Assembly: GCA_938041335.1 (NCBI GenBank)
Contig: CALIAF010000020.1
Location: forward strand, 1 to 64,000
DNA from: an uncultured Ulvibacter sp.
Lineage (GTDB): Bacteria > Bacteroidota > Bacteroidia > Flavobacteriales > Flavobacteriaceae
Direction: 5' to 3'
DNA length: 64,000 bases
Below are positions 7,802 to 16,430 of this stretch, piece by piece; the first letter of the stretch is position 1; every line of letters starts with the position of its first letter. The position numbers were made by a program, and so were the translations under genes. The notes under the pieces were generated by a model. It was not told where the DNA came from. It did not search any database and saw nothing but the letters and a program-made list of their open reading frames with translations.

Positions 7802-7916
7802 TTGAAAGGTCTCGTGTGATTTGAACCGTGCGACGAGTGGTGAAAAAAAACTGAAAGGGCGCGTGTAATTTTTACTTCGGAAATATTAAAAAAACAACAA
7901 ACAACAAACCAATAAA
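7802..7916. promoter_or_regulatory. Upstream region of ettA
   Basis: The repeat array runs to within about 115 bp of the ettA ATG. This segment has a CTTCGGAAAT copy at 7875-7884, 32 bp before the start, followed by an A-rich stretch suited to weak-SD translation initiation. A diverged, repeat-like phrase (CGTGCGACGAGTGGTGAAAA) continues the array pattern. Confidence 0.35.
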
Positions 7917-9608
7917 ATGGCAGACGATAAAAAAGTAATCTTTAGCATGTCTGGATTGACGAAGTCTTTTCAGAATGCACAATCACCAGTATTAAAAAAC
8001 ATCTATCTAAGTTTTTTCTATGGAGCTAAAATAGGAATCTTAGGACTTAACGGTAGTGGTAAGTCTACTTTGTTAAAAATAATTGCTGGTGTAGATAAAA
8101 ACTACCAAGGCGATGTGGTGTTCGCGCCTGGATATTCTGTAGGGTACTTAGAGCAAGAACCACAATTAGATCCTGAGAAGACCGTACTAGAGATTGTAAA
8201 AGAAGGCGCTGCAGAGACGGTTGCTATTCTTGAAGAGTACAATAAAATTAATGATGCTTTTGGTCTAGAAGAAAACTATAGTGATCCAGATAAGATGGAT
8301 AAGTTAATGGCTCGTCAATCAGATTTACAAGATCAAATAGACGCTTCTGGAGCCTGGGAACTAGATACAAAATTAGAAATCGCGATGGATGCCTTGCGCA
8401 CTCCAGATGGAGATAAAAAGATTGGGCCGCTATCTGGTGGTGAAAAACGTAGAGTAGCCTTATGTAGATTGCTATTGCAAGAACCAGATGTATTATTACT
8501 AGATGAACCTACCAACCACTTAGATGCAGAGAGTGTGCATTGGTTAGAACATCACTTAGCACAATATAAGGGGACAGTAATCGCCGTAACGCACGATAGA
8601 TATTTCTTAGATAATGTTGCAGGATGGATTTTAGAATTAGATAGAGGAGAAGGTATCCCATGGAAAGGAAACTATAGCTCTTGGTTAGACCAGAAATCTA
8701 AGCGAATGGCACAAGAAAGCAAGACCGCTTCTAAGCGTCAAAAAACATTAGAGCGGGAGTTAGAATGGGTGCGTCAAGGAGCAAAAGGTCGTCAGACCAA
8801 GCAGAAAGCACGTCTTAATAACTATGACAAGTTGATGAGTCAAGACGCTAAACAATTGGATGAGAAGTTAGAAATATACATCCCAAATGGTCCTAGATTA
8901 GGAACCAATGTGATAGAAGCAACTGGCGTATCTAAAGCCTATGGAGATAAGCTTTTATATGAAGATTTAAACTTCAGCTTGCCACAGGCAGGAATTGTTG
9001 GTGTCATTGGACCCAACGGAGCAGGTAAGACTACTATTTTTAGAATGATAATGGGAGAAGAGACACCAGATAAAGGAAACTTTACCACTGGAGAAACGGC
9101 CAAAATCGCATATGTAGATCAAGCACACTCTAATATTGATAAAGAAAAGACCATCTGGCAAAACTTTAGTGATGGTCAAGATTTAGTGATGATGGGAGGT
9201 AAAGAAGTCAACTCTAGAGCTTATCTAAGTAGATTTAACTTTAGCGGTAGCGAACAGAACAAAAAGGTGTCATCTTTATCTGGTGGAGAGCGTAACCGAC
9301 TGCACTTAGCGATGACGTTAAAAGAAGAAGGAAATGTTTTATTGTTGGATGAACCTACCAATGATCTTGATGTAAATACTTTAAGAGCATTAGAAGAAGG
9401 ATTGGAAAACTTCGCGGGCTGTGCTGTAGTGATTAGTCACGACCGTTGGTTCTTAGATAGAATATGCACTCATATCTTAGCCTTTGAAGGCGATAGTCAA
9501 GTGTATTTCTTTGAAGGAGGTTTTAGTGAATATGAAGAGGGTAAAAAGAAACGCCTAGGTGGAGATTTAATTCCAAAACGTATAAAGTACAAGAAGTTAG
9601 TGCGATAA
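7917..9608 (+). CDS. ettA: ABC-F protein, energy-dependent translational throttle EttA
   Basis: A 563-residue soluble tandem ABC ATPase without membrane segments. Walker A motifs are GLNGSGKST (43-51) and GPNGAGKTT; signatures are LSGGEKRRVALCRLLL and LSGGERNRLHLAMTL; Walker B motifs are LLLDEPTNHLD and LLLDEPTNDLD. The linker between domains (about 245-305) is rich in Arg/Lys, as in the P-site tRNA interaction motif, and length and linker match EttA rather than Uup. It acts at the ribosomal E site and couples translation to ATP/ADP ratio in E. coli. It is monocistronic and followed by a strong terminator. Confidence 0.92.
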   Translation: MADDKKVIFSMSGLTKSFQNAQSPVLKNIYLSFFYGAKIGILGLNGSGKSTLLKIIAGVDKNYQGDVVFAPGYSVGYLEQEPQLDPEKTVLEIVKEGAAETVAILEEYNKINDAFGLEENYSDPDKMDKLMARQSDLQDQIDASGAWELDTKLEIAMDALRTPDGDKKIGPLSGGEKRRVALCRLLLQEPDVLLLDEPTNHLDAESVHWLEHHLAQYKGTVIAVTHDRYFLDNVAGWILELDRGEGIPWKGNYSSWLDQKSKRMAQESKTASKRQKTLERELEWVRQGAKGRQTKQKARLNNYDKLMSQDAKQLDEKLEIYIPNGPRLGTNVIEATGVSKAYGDKLLYEDLNFSLPQAGIVGVIGPNGAGKTTIFRMIMGEETPDKGNFTTGETAKIAYVDQAHSNIDKEKTIWQNFSDGQDLVMMGGKEVNSRAYLSRFNFSGSEQNKKVSSLSGGERNRLHLAMTLKEEGNVLLLDEPTNDLDVNTLRALEEGLENFAGCAVVISHDRWFLDRICTHILAFEGDSQVYFFEGGFSEYEEGKKKRLGGDLIPKRIKYKKLVR

Positions 9609-9626
9609 TACCAAACCACAAAATCT

Positions 9627-9660
9627 AAAAACCGTCTTATTAATTTAAGACGGTTTTTTT
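9627..9660 (+). terminator. Intrinsic terminator of ettA
   Basis: AAAACCGTCTTA / TAAGACGGTTTT stem with a T8 tail, 18 bp after the ettA stop. Confidence 0.9.
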
Positions 9661-9689
9661 TATGAAGTATTTTAAAATAGTACCTTGTG

Positions 9690-9798
9690 ATACCAATTTA
9701 CTTTTTAAATGTTGTATAAATAAATTGAATTATTTTTTAACGAATATAGGCTTAAAAAGAAACGATTTATATGCGACATTTAAAAAGTAAACTGGTAT
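9690..9798. mobile_element. MITE-like 109-bp element with about 32-bp inverted ends
   Basis: The left arm ATACCAATTTACTTTTTAAA (from 9690) pairs with the right arm TTTAAAAAGTAAACTGGTAT (ending 9798). The match continues inward (TGTTGTATAAAT against ATTTATATGCGACA) for about 32 bp with few mismatches. The AT-rich centre of about 44 bp has no ORF. A TA target duplication at the edges is possible. It sits 20 bp upstream of the S9 peptidase ATG, inside its likely promoter region. Structure is seen; mobility is inferred. Confidence 0.7.
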
Positions 9799-9817
9799 TA
9801 ATCAATTTTACATTACT

Positions 9818-11845
9818 ATGAAACACCTTCTTCTACTCGCCGTATTATTTTTTTATGTGGATAGCCATGCCCAATCTAACTTCGAACCCTTAGATGTGTT
9901 CCAATTAGAATATGCAGGAAACCCTCAAATTTCTCCAGATGGTAATCAAGTGATATACAGGCGTACTGGTTTTGATATTATGGAGGATAAAAGCAAAGGT
10001 GATTTATGGATCATTAATAAAGACGGTTCAGGACATCGCAAACTGACCAACAAAGAAGGAAATCAAAATAATGCAACTTGGTCACCAGATGGAAAAAAAA
10101 TAATATTCACAACGGGCACAGATCAAGGAAGCGAAATATACTTGTATTGGTTAGCATCGGGATCCCTTGCTAGGTTAACACAATTAGAAAGTAGTCCCTC
10201 AAATTTAAGTTGGTCTCCAGATGGCAAACACATAGCGTTCGCTATGAAAGTGTCGTCTAAACCTCCAGTAATAGCAAAAATGCCAGAAAAACCAAAAGGG
10301 GCTAAGTGGGCAAAGTCTCCTAGAATTACAGACAGACTAAAACACGAAGCAGATGGAGCAGGGTATCTAAAACCTGGGTTTAGACACATATTTACTATCA
10401 GTGAAGAGGGTGGGACCCCACGTAAGATAACAACGGGCGATTTTAATCACGGCGGAAATTTGAATTGGGGGACTAATGGTTCAATTATTTATTTTTCGGC
10501 AAATAGAAATGAGGATTGGGAGTATGACTTCAGAAATTCTGAAATATACAGCGTGAATACGAATACCTTAAACATTGAGCAATTAACAAATTCTCCTGGT
10601 CCAGACTCAAACCCTCAAGTTTCTCCAGATGGAACAAAAATTAGCTTCTTAGGGTTTGTAGACAAGGTGCAAGCATACCAAGTGAGAGCCTTGCATGTAA
10701 TGGATGTCGATGGGTCTAATAAAATTAAAGTATCAGAAAATCTTGATAGGAGTATTAGTAATGCAGTCTGGGACTCAAATAGCAGGGGGTTTTATATTCA
10801 ATATAATGATCTAGGTCTAACAAAAATTGCACACCTAAATTTAAACGGCAGCGTAAAACCTATTTGTGAAGATGTAGGCGGAACAAGTTTAGGGCGGCCT
10901 TATGCGAGTGGGAGCTTTTCTGTATCAGATAAAGGAGATATTGCATACACCCAGTCTAAGCCAGATAGACCTGCAGACCTTGCAATGACCTCAAAGAGAG
11001 GCGGTAGTAAAACACTTACCCTGCTAAATGAAGATCTGTTAGCGCATAGAAGTTTGGGTAAAGTAGAAGAAATTTGGTACAAGTCGTCTGTAGATGGACT
11101 TGATATTCAAGGATATTTGGTGTACCCACCTGGGTATGATGCTTCAAAAAAATATCCGTTTTTAATAGAAAATCACGGCGGACCCATATTAAATTATGGA
11201 CCGCACTTCGCTGCAGAAATCCAGTTGTATGCCGCTGCGGGATATGTGGTGTTTTATCCTAATCCTAGAGGGAGTACAAGTTATGGAGAAGCCTTTGGTA
11301 ATTTATTGTATAATAATTATCCTGGTGAAGATTATAATGATGTAATGGACGGCTTGGATGTAGCCATTGCAAAGGGCATTGCAGATCCCGAACAGTTGTA
11401 TGTTACAGGAGGAAGCGCAGGTGGTATAATGACGGCCTGGATTATAGGGAAAAACGATCGATTTAAGGCTGCAGTAGTAGCAAAGCCAGTAATGAACTGG
11501 ATTAGTAAAACACTGGTTGCAGATAACTATTATGGCTATGCGAACTCAAGATACCCCGGTCAGCCCTGGGAAAATTTTGAGGGATATTGGAACTTTTCTC
11601 CTTTGTCTTTAGTGGGTAATGTGGAGACTCCAACTATGGTAATGGTAGGTATGAATGATTTAAGAACACCACCTAGTGAGGCGAAACAATTATATCATGC
11701 GCTTAAGCTACGTAAAATAGAAACGGTGCTCGTGGAAATTCCAGAGGCCTCTCATGGGATTGCGGCAAGACCTAGTAATTTGATTACCAAAGTTGCACAT
11801 ACCTTAGCTTGGTTTGAAAAATTTAGAGCTGGAGATAAGAAATAA
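9818..11845 (+). CDS. Secreted S9 family prolyl oligopeptidase / acylaminoacyl peptidase
   Basis: A 675-residue serine peptidase with an N-terminal signal peptide (MKHLLLLAVLFFYVDSHAQS). Residues 25-400 form a TolB-like beta-propeller with repeats such as ISPDGNQVIY, WSPDGKKIIF and VSPDGTKISF. The C-terminal alpha/beta hydrolase has the nucleophile in TGGSAGG (about 542-548), the acid in GMNDLRTP and the histidine in EASHGI. It probably trims oligopeptides in the periplasm or at the cell surface. It is monocistronic, between a MITE-like element and tRNA-Pro. Confidence 0.9.
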   Translation: MKHLLLLAVLFFYVDSHAQSNFEPLDVFQLEYAGNPQISPDGNQVIYRRTGFDIMEDKSKGDLWIINKDGSGHRKLTNKEGNQNNATWSPDGKKIIFTTGTDQGSEIYLYWLASGSLARLTQLESSPSNLSWSPDGKHIAFAMKVSSKPPVIAKMPEKPKGAKWAKSPRITDRLKHEADGAGYLKPGFRHIFTISEEGGTPRKITTGDFNHGGNLNWGTNGSIIYFSANRNEDWEYDFRNSEIYSVNTNTLNIEQLTNSPGPDSNPQVSPDGTKISFLGFVDKVQAYQVRALHVMDVDGSNKIKVSENLDRSISNAVWDSNSRGFYIQYNDLGLTKIAHLNLNGSVKPICEDVGGTSLGRPYASGSFSVSDKGDIAYTQSKPDRPADLAMTSKRGGSKTLTLLNEDLLAHRSLGKVEEIWYKSSVDGLDIQGYLVYPPGYDASKKYPFLIENHGGPILNYGPHFAAEIQLYAAAGYVVFYPNPRGSTSYGEAFGNLLYNNYPGEDYNDVMDGLDVAIAKGIADPEQLYVTGGSAGGIMTAWIIGKNDRFKAAVVAKPVMNWISKTLVADNYYGYANSRYPGQPWENFEGYWNFSPLSLVGNVETPTMVMVGMNDLRTPPSEAKQLYHALKLRKIETVLVEIPEASHGIAARPSNLITKVAHTLAWFEKFRAGDKK

Positions 11846-11942
11846 TCAAAAGATAATTTTTTGACGTCTGAAAATTTTATTCTACTAATTGTTTATTTTT
11901 GAATTTTAATGCAGCTATGCTGCATACTTTGATATTTATTTA

Positions 11943-12020
<78 letters not shown>

Positions 12021-12024
12021 AATC

Positions 12025-12056
12025 AAAAATGAATCAGTGGAACTGATTCATTTTTT
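12025..12056 (+). terminator. tRNA-Pro terminator
   Basis: AAAAATGAATCAGT pairs with ACTGATTCATTTTT around GGA, followed by a T-rich tract. The AAAAATGA/TCATTTTT base of the stem reappears in each 98-bp repeat unit downstream. Confidence 0.8.
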
Positions 12057-12074
12057 ATTTCCAAACACGTCAAA

Positions 12075-12361
12075 AGCATAGCTTTTGTAAGCGTTTGGAA
12101 ATAAAAAATGATAACGCGTCAAGCGTTCATTTTTGATTTGTACTGAGGGTTTATTAGGATTATGTAAATCCAAGCATAGCTTTTGTAAGCGTTTGGAAAT
12201 AAAAAATGATAACGCGTCAAGCGTTCATTTTTGATTTGTACTGAGGGTTTATTAGGATTATGTAAATCCAACAAGGGCTTTTGTACCCGTTTGGAAATAA
12301 AAAATGATAAGGCGTCAAGCGTTCATTTTTGATTTGTACTAAGGGTTTATTAGGATTGTAT
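12075..12361. repeat. 98-bp tandem hairpin repeats (three copies)
   Basis: Units begin at 12075, 12173 and 12271 with exact 98-bp spacing; the third is the most diverged (AAGGGC for TAGC). Each has a terminator-like hairpin AAAAATGATAACGC / GCGTTCATTTTT. The GCGTTTGGAAATAA segment can also pair with TTATTTCCAAAC upstream at 12056. The array lies between tRNA-Pro and the end of the convergent hydrolase gene. Confidence 0.88.
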
Positions 12362-12393
12362 TAGAGTATTCTCTCAAATAAATGGAGGTACAC

Positions 12394-13188
12394 CTATAGC
12401 GCATACCAATCTAACTGCACCACCTCAATGGCATCATTCCCTGCTTTTACCAGGCTATCAAACTCAGCGACATTACTTAGGCCCTCTGTGCCTCTATAGT
12501 GATAAGGGTATACCTTTTTAGGAGAAAATTCAAGTACCGCATTAGCCGCACTATTTACGGTCATCGTATAAGGGAGATTCATACAAACAAAGGCAATATC
12601 GATATTTTTTAAAGCTCTCATCTCAGGTATGTCTTCTGTGTCTCCAGATATATAGACCCGTTTGCCATTTTTTTCTATGACATATCCATTTCCTCTTCCT
12701 TTTTCATGAAACTTTAATGCTTCTTTACGCAAATTATACATTGGGATTGCTTCTATAACAAAGCCTTCAGGTGTATCGGCTATTTTTCCATTGGGCAGCG
12801 CAAAAGTAAACTCCATTAGATTTTCCGGAAATTTTTCAGCTACGGCATTTGGTGCAATAATCATGGTTTTAGAACTAGCGACTGCCGTAATCGTTTCCAC
12901 ATTCAAATGATCACCGTGTATGTCTGTTACCAAAATAAGATCTGGTTCTGGAAAATCTGCAAAAGCAGCTGCACCGCCTACAGGGTCTATATATATAACT
13001 GCATCATCCCATTCTAGTACCATGGTTGCGTGCGAAATAGGGTAGACCGTAAAACGTTCTTTTAATGCTTCAGAAACTGCAATGGTTTCTGTATTGTTTT
13101 GCTCAAGGTCATTTTGAGTTTTCTTAGTATCATTTTTACAACTGGTAAAAGCTAACGTAGCAAGTAAAATAAGTAGTGTGTTTTTCAT
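12394..13188 (-). CDS. MBL-fold metallohydrolase lipoprotein (UlaG-like)
   Basis: A 264-residue protein with a lipoprotein signal ending LLATLAFTSC, so it is probably anchored in the envelope. The beta-lactamase-fold core has TDIHGDHLN (about 109-117) as a shortened H-x-D-H metal site, SGDTED as the bridging aspartate and YPYHYRG for the last histidine. This is the pattern of UlaG-like hydrolases that hydrolyse phosphodiester or lactone bonds. The substrate is not predictable. It is last in a minus-strand run after the GNAT and hut genes, about 110 bp downstream of the GNAT stop, so it is possibly separate. Confidence 0.8.
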   Translation of the reverse strand: MKNTLLILLATLAFTSCKNDTKKTQNDLEQNNTETIAVSEALKERFTVYPISHATMVLEWDDAVIYIDPVGGAAAFADFPEPDLILVTDIHGDHLNVETITAVASSKTMIIAPNAVAEKFPENLMEFTFALPNGKIADTPEGFVIEAIPMYNLRKEALKFHEKGRGNGYVIEKNGKRVYISGDTEDIPEMRALKNIDIAFVCMNLPYTMTVNSAANAVLEFSPKKVYPYHYRGTEGLSNVAEFDSLVKAGNDAIEVVQLDWYAL

Positions 13189-13296
13189 AGTATTTCTGAA
13201 ATAGTATTAGTTTTAAATATAATCTTTTAAACGAAGCGATGTGCTTTTACATTTTAATATATCAAAAAGTGCATCTTAAAAATTTGAATATCAATA

Positions 13297-13755
13297 TTAT
13301 AAGCCGGCATATATCATCTTAATGTTAGTTCGTTTATAGGGATTGTCTAATGGGATTGGTACTTCTTTAAATCCTACTTTCTTATAAATATAGATAGCAT
13401 TTTCTAGAAGGGTGTTTGAGTATAAGTACAATTCTTTAAAGCTGTTTTCTTTTGCAAAATGAAGACAATGATCCATTAATTTTTGCCCTATCTTTTTTCC
13501 GCGCTGATTAGGAAGTACGGCCATTTTAGTAAGTTCAAAAACACCATCACCTCTATTTAAAAGCGCAACGGTTCCAACTACTTGGTCCTCATGAATTACA
13601 GAAAAGATATGGCCCCCAGGAGCAATAATATATTTTTCTGGTTTGCTTAAGACTTCTCGATCATAAGGCTCGACATGAAAATGCGTTTCTAGCCATTCTA
13701 TGTTTAAGTCATAAAATGCCTGTGAATGGGAACTATGGAATGGAAGAATTTTCAT
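13297..13755 (-). CDS. GNAT family N-acetyltransferase
   Basis: A 152-residue GNAT. The acetyl-CoA pyrophosphate loop is visible as VLPNQRGKKIGQKLMDHCL (Q/R-x-x-G-x-G/A, about 92-110), preceded by beta-4 FELTKMAV and followed by LYLYSNTLLENAIYIYKKVGF. The acceptor is unknown. It lies 25 bp downstream of hutG on the same strand and may be cotranscribed with the histidine-degradation genes. Full length for the family. Confidence 0.85.
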   Translation of the reverse strand: MKILPFHSSHSQAFYDLNIEWLETHFHVEPYDREVLSKPEKYIIAPGGHIFSVIHEDQVVGTVALLNRGDGVFELTKMAVLPNQRGKKIGQKLMDHCLHFAKENSFKELYLYSNTLLENAIYIYKKVGFKEVPIPLDNPYKRTNIKMIYAGL

Positions 13756-13780
13756 AGAGTGAATGGTTCAGAAATTAATA

Positions 13781-14782
13781 TTAGTGGGCTATAAGATCAC
13801 TTACTAAATAAGAAATAACCTTTCCTACTTGATTTATAAATTGCTCAAATGCTGGGGCTCCTTCACAAATATGAACATAACAACAGTTTTTTTGTGTGCT
13901 AAAGTGTTTATTAAACGACCGAGCATCTGCAACAGAAAACCCAACAGGATTCATAGCGCTACTTCCCATATTTGCAATGGCATCAAGATCTATCTCCACA
14001 CCAAAGTAGTCATCGCATAAAAAGTTGTCTGCCTCTATGGTCGCTTGCATTATACTTGATCCTCTGGAGAGCATCATATGCTCAAACCAAGCTGTTTTTA
14101 TATGTTCATCGGTTTTTATTCTGTCAATTATTTCTTGAGAGGTGTAGTTTCTGTGTAAACCAAAAATGTAATATTTATCTAAATACCCCTCTTTTTTTGC
14201 ATAGCTAAAACCGTTACCGCTGTGCCTATGTTCTACTATTCTAAAGTCACTGTGCGCGTCAAAATTAACCGCATTAATGGGTGTTGCAAGTGCTTCACTT
14301 GCCCCTTTAATATTTCCGAAGGCATTGTTATGACCACCTCCAATAATAATAGGAATTTTGCCGGCACTTACTATTTGAGATACAACCATAGCCACTTTTG
14401 AGTCTATGCGCTCGACTAATTCGCCCAGTTTTTGATAGTATTCAGGTACTTGACTATTTAGTTGTGCCGCTTCTTCCATCTCTGGCCGGCAATCAACCTC
14501 CCCTAAAATAAGTGCTTGATGTAAGTTACTTTTTGTAGTAGATTGAATATTACAAAAGCTCTTTAAAAAAGCCTTCCAAGCCTCAGAAGATCCTTTGCGG
14601 CCGTAATTAGCGCGTACACCTATATCTTCTGGGATTCCAATGATGGCATATGTTGCTGCTACGGTTTTTAAATCTTCTTTAGGTTCAAGAACAGGAATAA
14701 CTTCACCCGCTTTTATTTCGCCTGCTCGCACACTGGTGTTCGATAAAAGATCTTCCCTTGTATATTTTATGAAGTGCTTCAT
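13781..14782 (-). CDS. hutG: Formimidoylglutamase (arginase/ureohydrolase family)
   Basis: A 333-residue binuclear-manganese ureohydrolase. Metal ligands appear in GGGHNNAFG, NFDAHSDFR and EIDLDAI. Placed directly after hutI, with start and stop overlapping by one base (TAATG at 14782), it most likely hydrolyses N-formimidoyl-L-glutamate to glutamate and formamide, the last step of histidine breakdown. Other arginase-family substrates are excluded mainly by context. HutH and HutU are not in the window. Confidence 0.88.
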   Translation of the reverse strand: MKHFIKYTREDLLSNTSVRAGEIKAGEVIPVLEPKEDLKTVAATYAIIGIPEDIGVRANYGRKGSSEAWKAFLKSFCNIQSTTKSNLHQALILGEVDCRPEMEEAAQLNSQVPEYYQKLGELVERIDSKVAMVVSQIVSAGKIPIIIGGGHNNAFGNIKGASEALATPINAVNFDAHSDFRIVEHRHSGNGFSYAKKEGYLDKYYIFGLHRNYTSQEIIDRIKTDEHIKTAWFEHMMLSRGSSIMQATIEADNFLCDDYFGVEIDLDAIANMGSSAMNPVGFSVADARSFNKHFSTQKNCCYVHICEGAPAFEQFINQVGKVISYLVSDLIAH

Positions 14783-16017
14783 TAAATAACTTTTCCTTTA
14801 ATGATTACTTTGTCTATGCAATTACTTCCAAAAGCATAAGGTAAAAACCCATAACTAGGTACGGGTTTTGTAATGATGAGGTTTGCTATTTTTCCCTTTG
14901 TAACAGAACCATGGGTTTCGCTTAATCCCATCGCGTAAGCACCATTTATTGTTGCTGCATTGATAGCTTCTTCTGGTGTTAACTTCATTTTAATACAAGC
15001 TGTAGCCACTACAAAATTCATATTTCCGCTAGGTGTAGAGCCTGGGTTGTAATCTGTCGCAAGTGCTAAAGGTAATCCCGCATTAATTAATTCACGTCCT
15101 GGCGTGTATGGAATGCTCAAAAAGTAAGAGCAAGAAGGCAAAGCTACGGGCATGGTGTCACTATTCTTTAAAGCTTCGATATCAGCTTCAGTGAGCACCT
15201 CTAAATGGTCTACACTTAATGCATGATACTTTACGCCTGCGGCAACGCCACCAATGGCGTTAAACTGATTCACGTGTATTTTAGGGACTAGACCTTGCTT
15301 TGCAGCAGCTTTTAATAAACGCTCCGTGTCTGCTACCGTGAAGTAGCCTTCTTCACAAAATATATCAACATAGTCTGCCAGTTTTTCTTCTGAAATCTTC
15401 TGCAGCATTTCGCCGCAGACTAAATCCATATATCCTTCTTTGTTATCTTTAAATGTTGCAGGAACTGCATGGGCTCCTAGAAAAGTAGTTTTGATGGCTA
15501 CAGGATAATTAGCGGCTAATTTTTTTGCCACGCGAAGCATTTTCATCTCGGCATCTGTGGTTAGCCCATAACCACTTTTAATCTCTATGGCTCCTGTACC
15601 TAGTTGCATGACTTCTTCTAATCGTTGTGCAGATTGTGTATATAATGACGATTCTGAAGTTTCTTGCAGTCTTTTAGCACTGTTAAGTATTCCGCCTCCT
15701 TTTTCTGCAATCTCTTGATAACTTAATCCATGGATCCGGTCTACAAATTCTTGTTCTCTATTTCCGGCATAAACTAAGTGCGTATGACTATCACACCAGG
15801 TAGGAAGCACCATTTTACCTTTACAGTCTATGGTTTTAAAACCTTCTAATGCAGGTAAGGCATCCATCGTGCCGTAGTCTTTAATTTTTCCATCTTGCAC
15901 TAGGAGCCAGGCGTTTTTTAAGGAGGGTAGTATTCCCATGTCCTTTCCAGCAACCTTAGTTGGCGGATGCTCTCGTACTTGGAGTAATTCTTTGATGTTG
16001 AGCAATAATAACTTCAT
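14782..16017 (-). CDS. hutI: Imidazolonepropionase
   Basis: A 411-residue amidohydrolase. Metal and substrate residues lie in CDSHTHLVYAG (about 78-88), KIHVNQF, SVDHLE and ALATDYNPGS, all typical of HutI, which opens the imidazolone ring to form formimidoylglutamate. Length matches the family. It is translationally coupled to hutG. A TATCTTTA box lies only 5-12 bases before the ATG, so the transcript may be nearly leaderless or the real promoter lies further up. Confidence 0.92.
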   Translation of the reverse strand: MKLLLLNIKELLQVREHPPTKVAGKDMGILPSLKNAWLLVQDGKIKDYGTMDALPALEGFKTIDCKGKMVLPTWCDSHTHLVYAGNREQEFVDRIHGLSYQEIAEKGGGILNSAKRLQETSESSLYTQSAQRLEEVMQLGTGAIEIKSGYGLTTDAEMKMLRVAKKLAANYPVAIKTTFLGAHAVPATFKDNKEGYMDLVCGEMLQKISEEKLADYVDIFCEEGYFTVADTERLLKAAAKQGLVPKIHVNQFNAIGGVAAGVKYHALSVDHLEVLTEADIEALKNSDTMPVALPSCSYFLSIPYTPGRELINAGLPLALATDYNPGSTPSGNMNFVVATACIKMKLTPEEAINAATINGAYAMGLSETHGSVTKGKIANLIITKPVPSYGFLPYAFGSNCIDKVIIKGKVI

Positions 16018-16430
16018 ACCGTAAAGATATAAAAAAAGGGATGGTCTATATATTGTCTAAATAAACAATAACCACCCGAAATTTTATAAAATTTCAAATA
16101 ATTTTCATCTTGAATGTTATCGATATTTAAGGGTTTATTTTTAAAGAATCCCAATACTGGCCTACCGAAAAATTATTGTAAAATTTGAAATGATAGGGCC
16201 GTTAAAAATTTTAGGCTGTTTGAGTATTCCTGTTTTTTAAGAATTACGAATTATTAAAGCGAGTTTCCTAAAATTTAGATAATGTTTCGTCAGTCTAGAC
16301 TTTTTGTTTCTTTTTTGGGCAATGCAAAAATGAAAGTATTAAAAAGGTGTAAGAATGTTGAATGAAATTTGGATATTATTTAGGAAAGGATTGCCAAATA
16401 CGTATCTTTATAATGCAAAATAAAAAGCAG
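16018..16430. other. Intergenic region between divergent hutI and the PLP lyase
   Basis: About 410 bases with no gene. It holds a diverged copy of the dispersed T-rich repeat at about 16291-16335 and promoter-like boxes at both ends: TATCTTTA on the minus strand (16022-16029) and on the plus strand (16403-16410). An open frame reaching up to 16362 has no support as an N-terminal extension of the lyase. Confidence 0.6.
16391..16410 (+). promoter_or_regulatory. Promoter that decides the start of the PLP lyase
   Basis: TTGCC at 16391 and TATCTTTA at 16403-16410. Transcription would begin around 16416, after the upstream ATGs at 16362 and 16413, leaving ATG 16431 as the first usable start. Confidence 0.45.
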
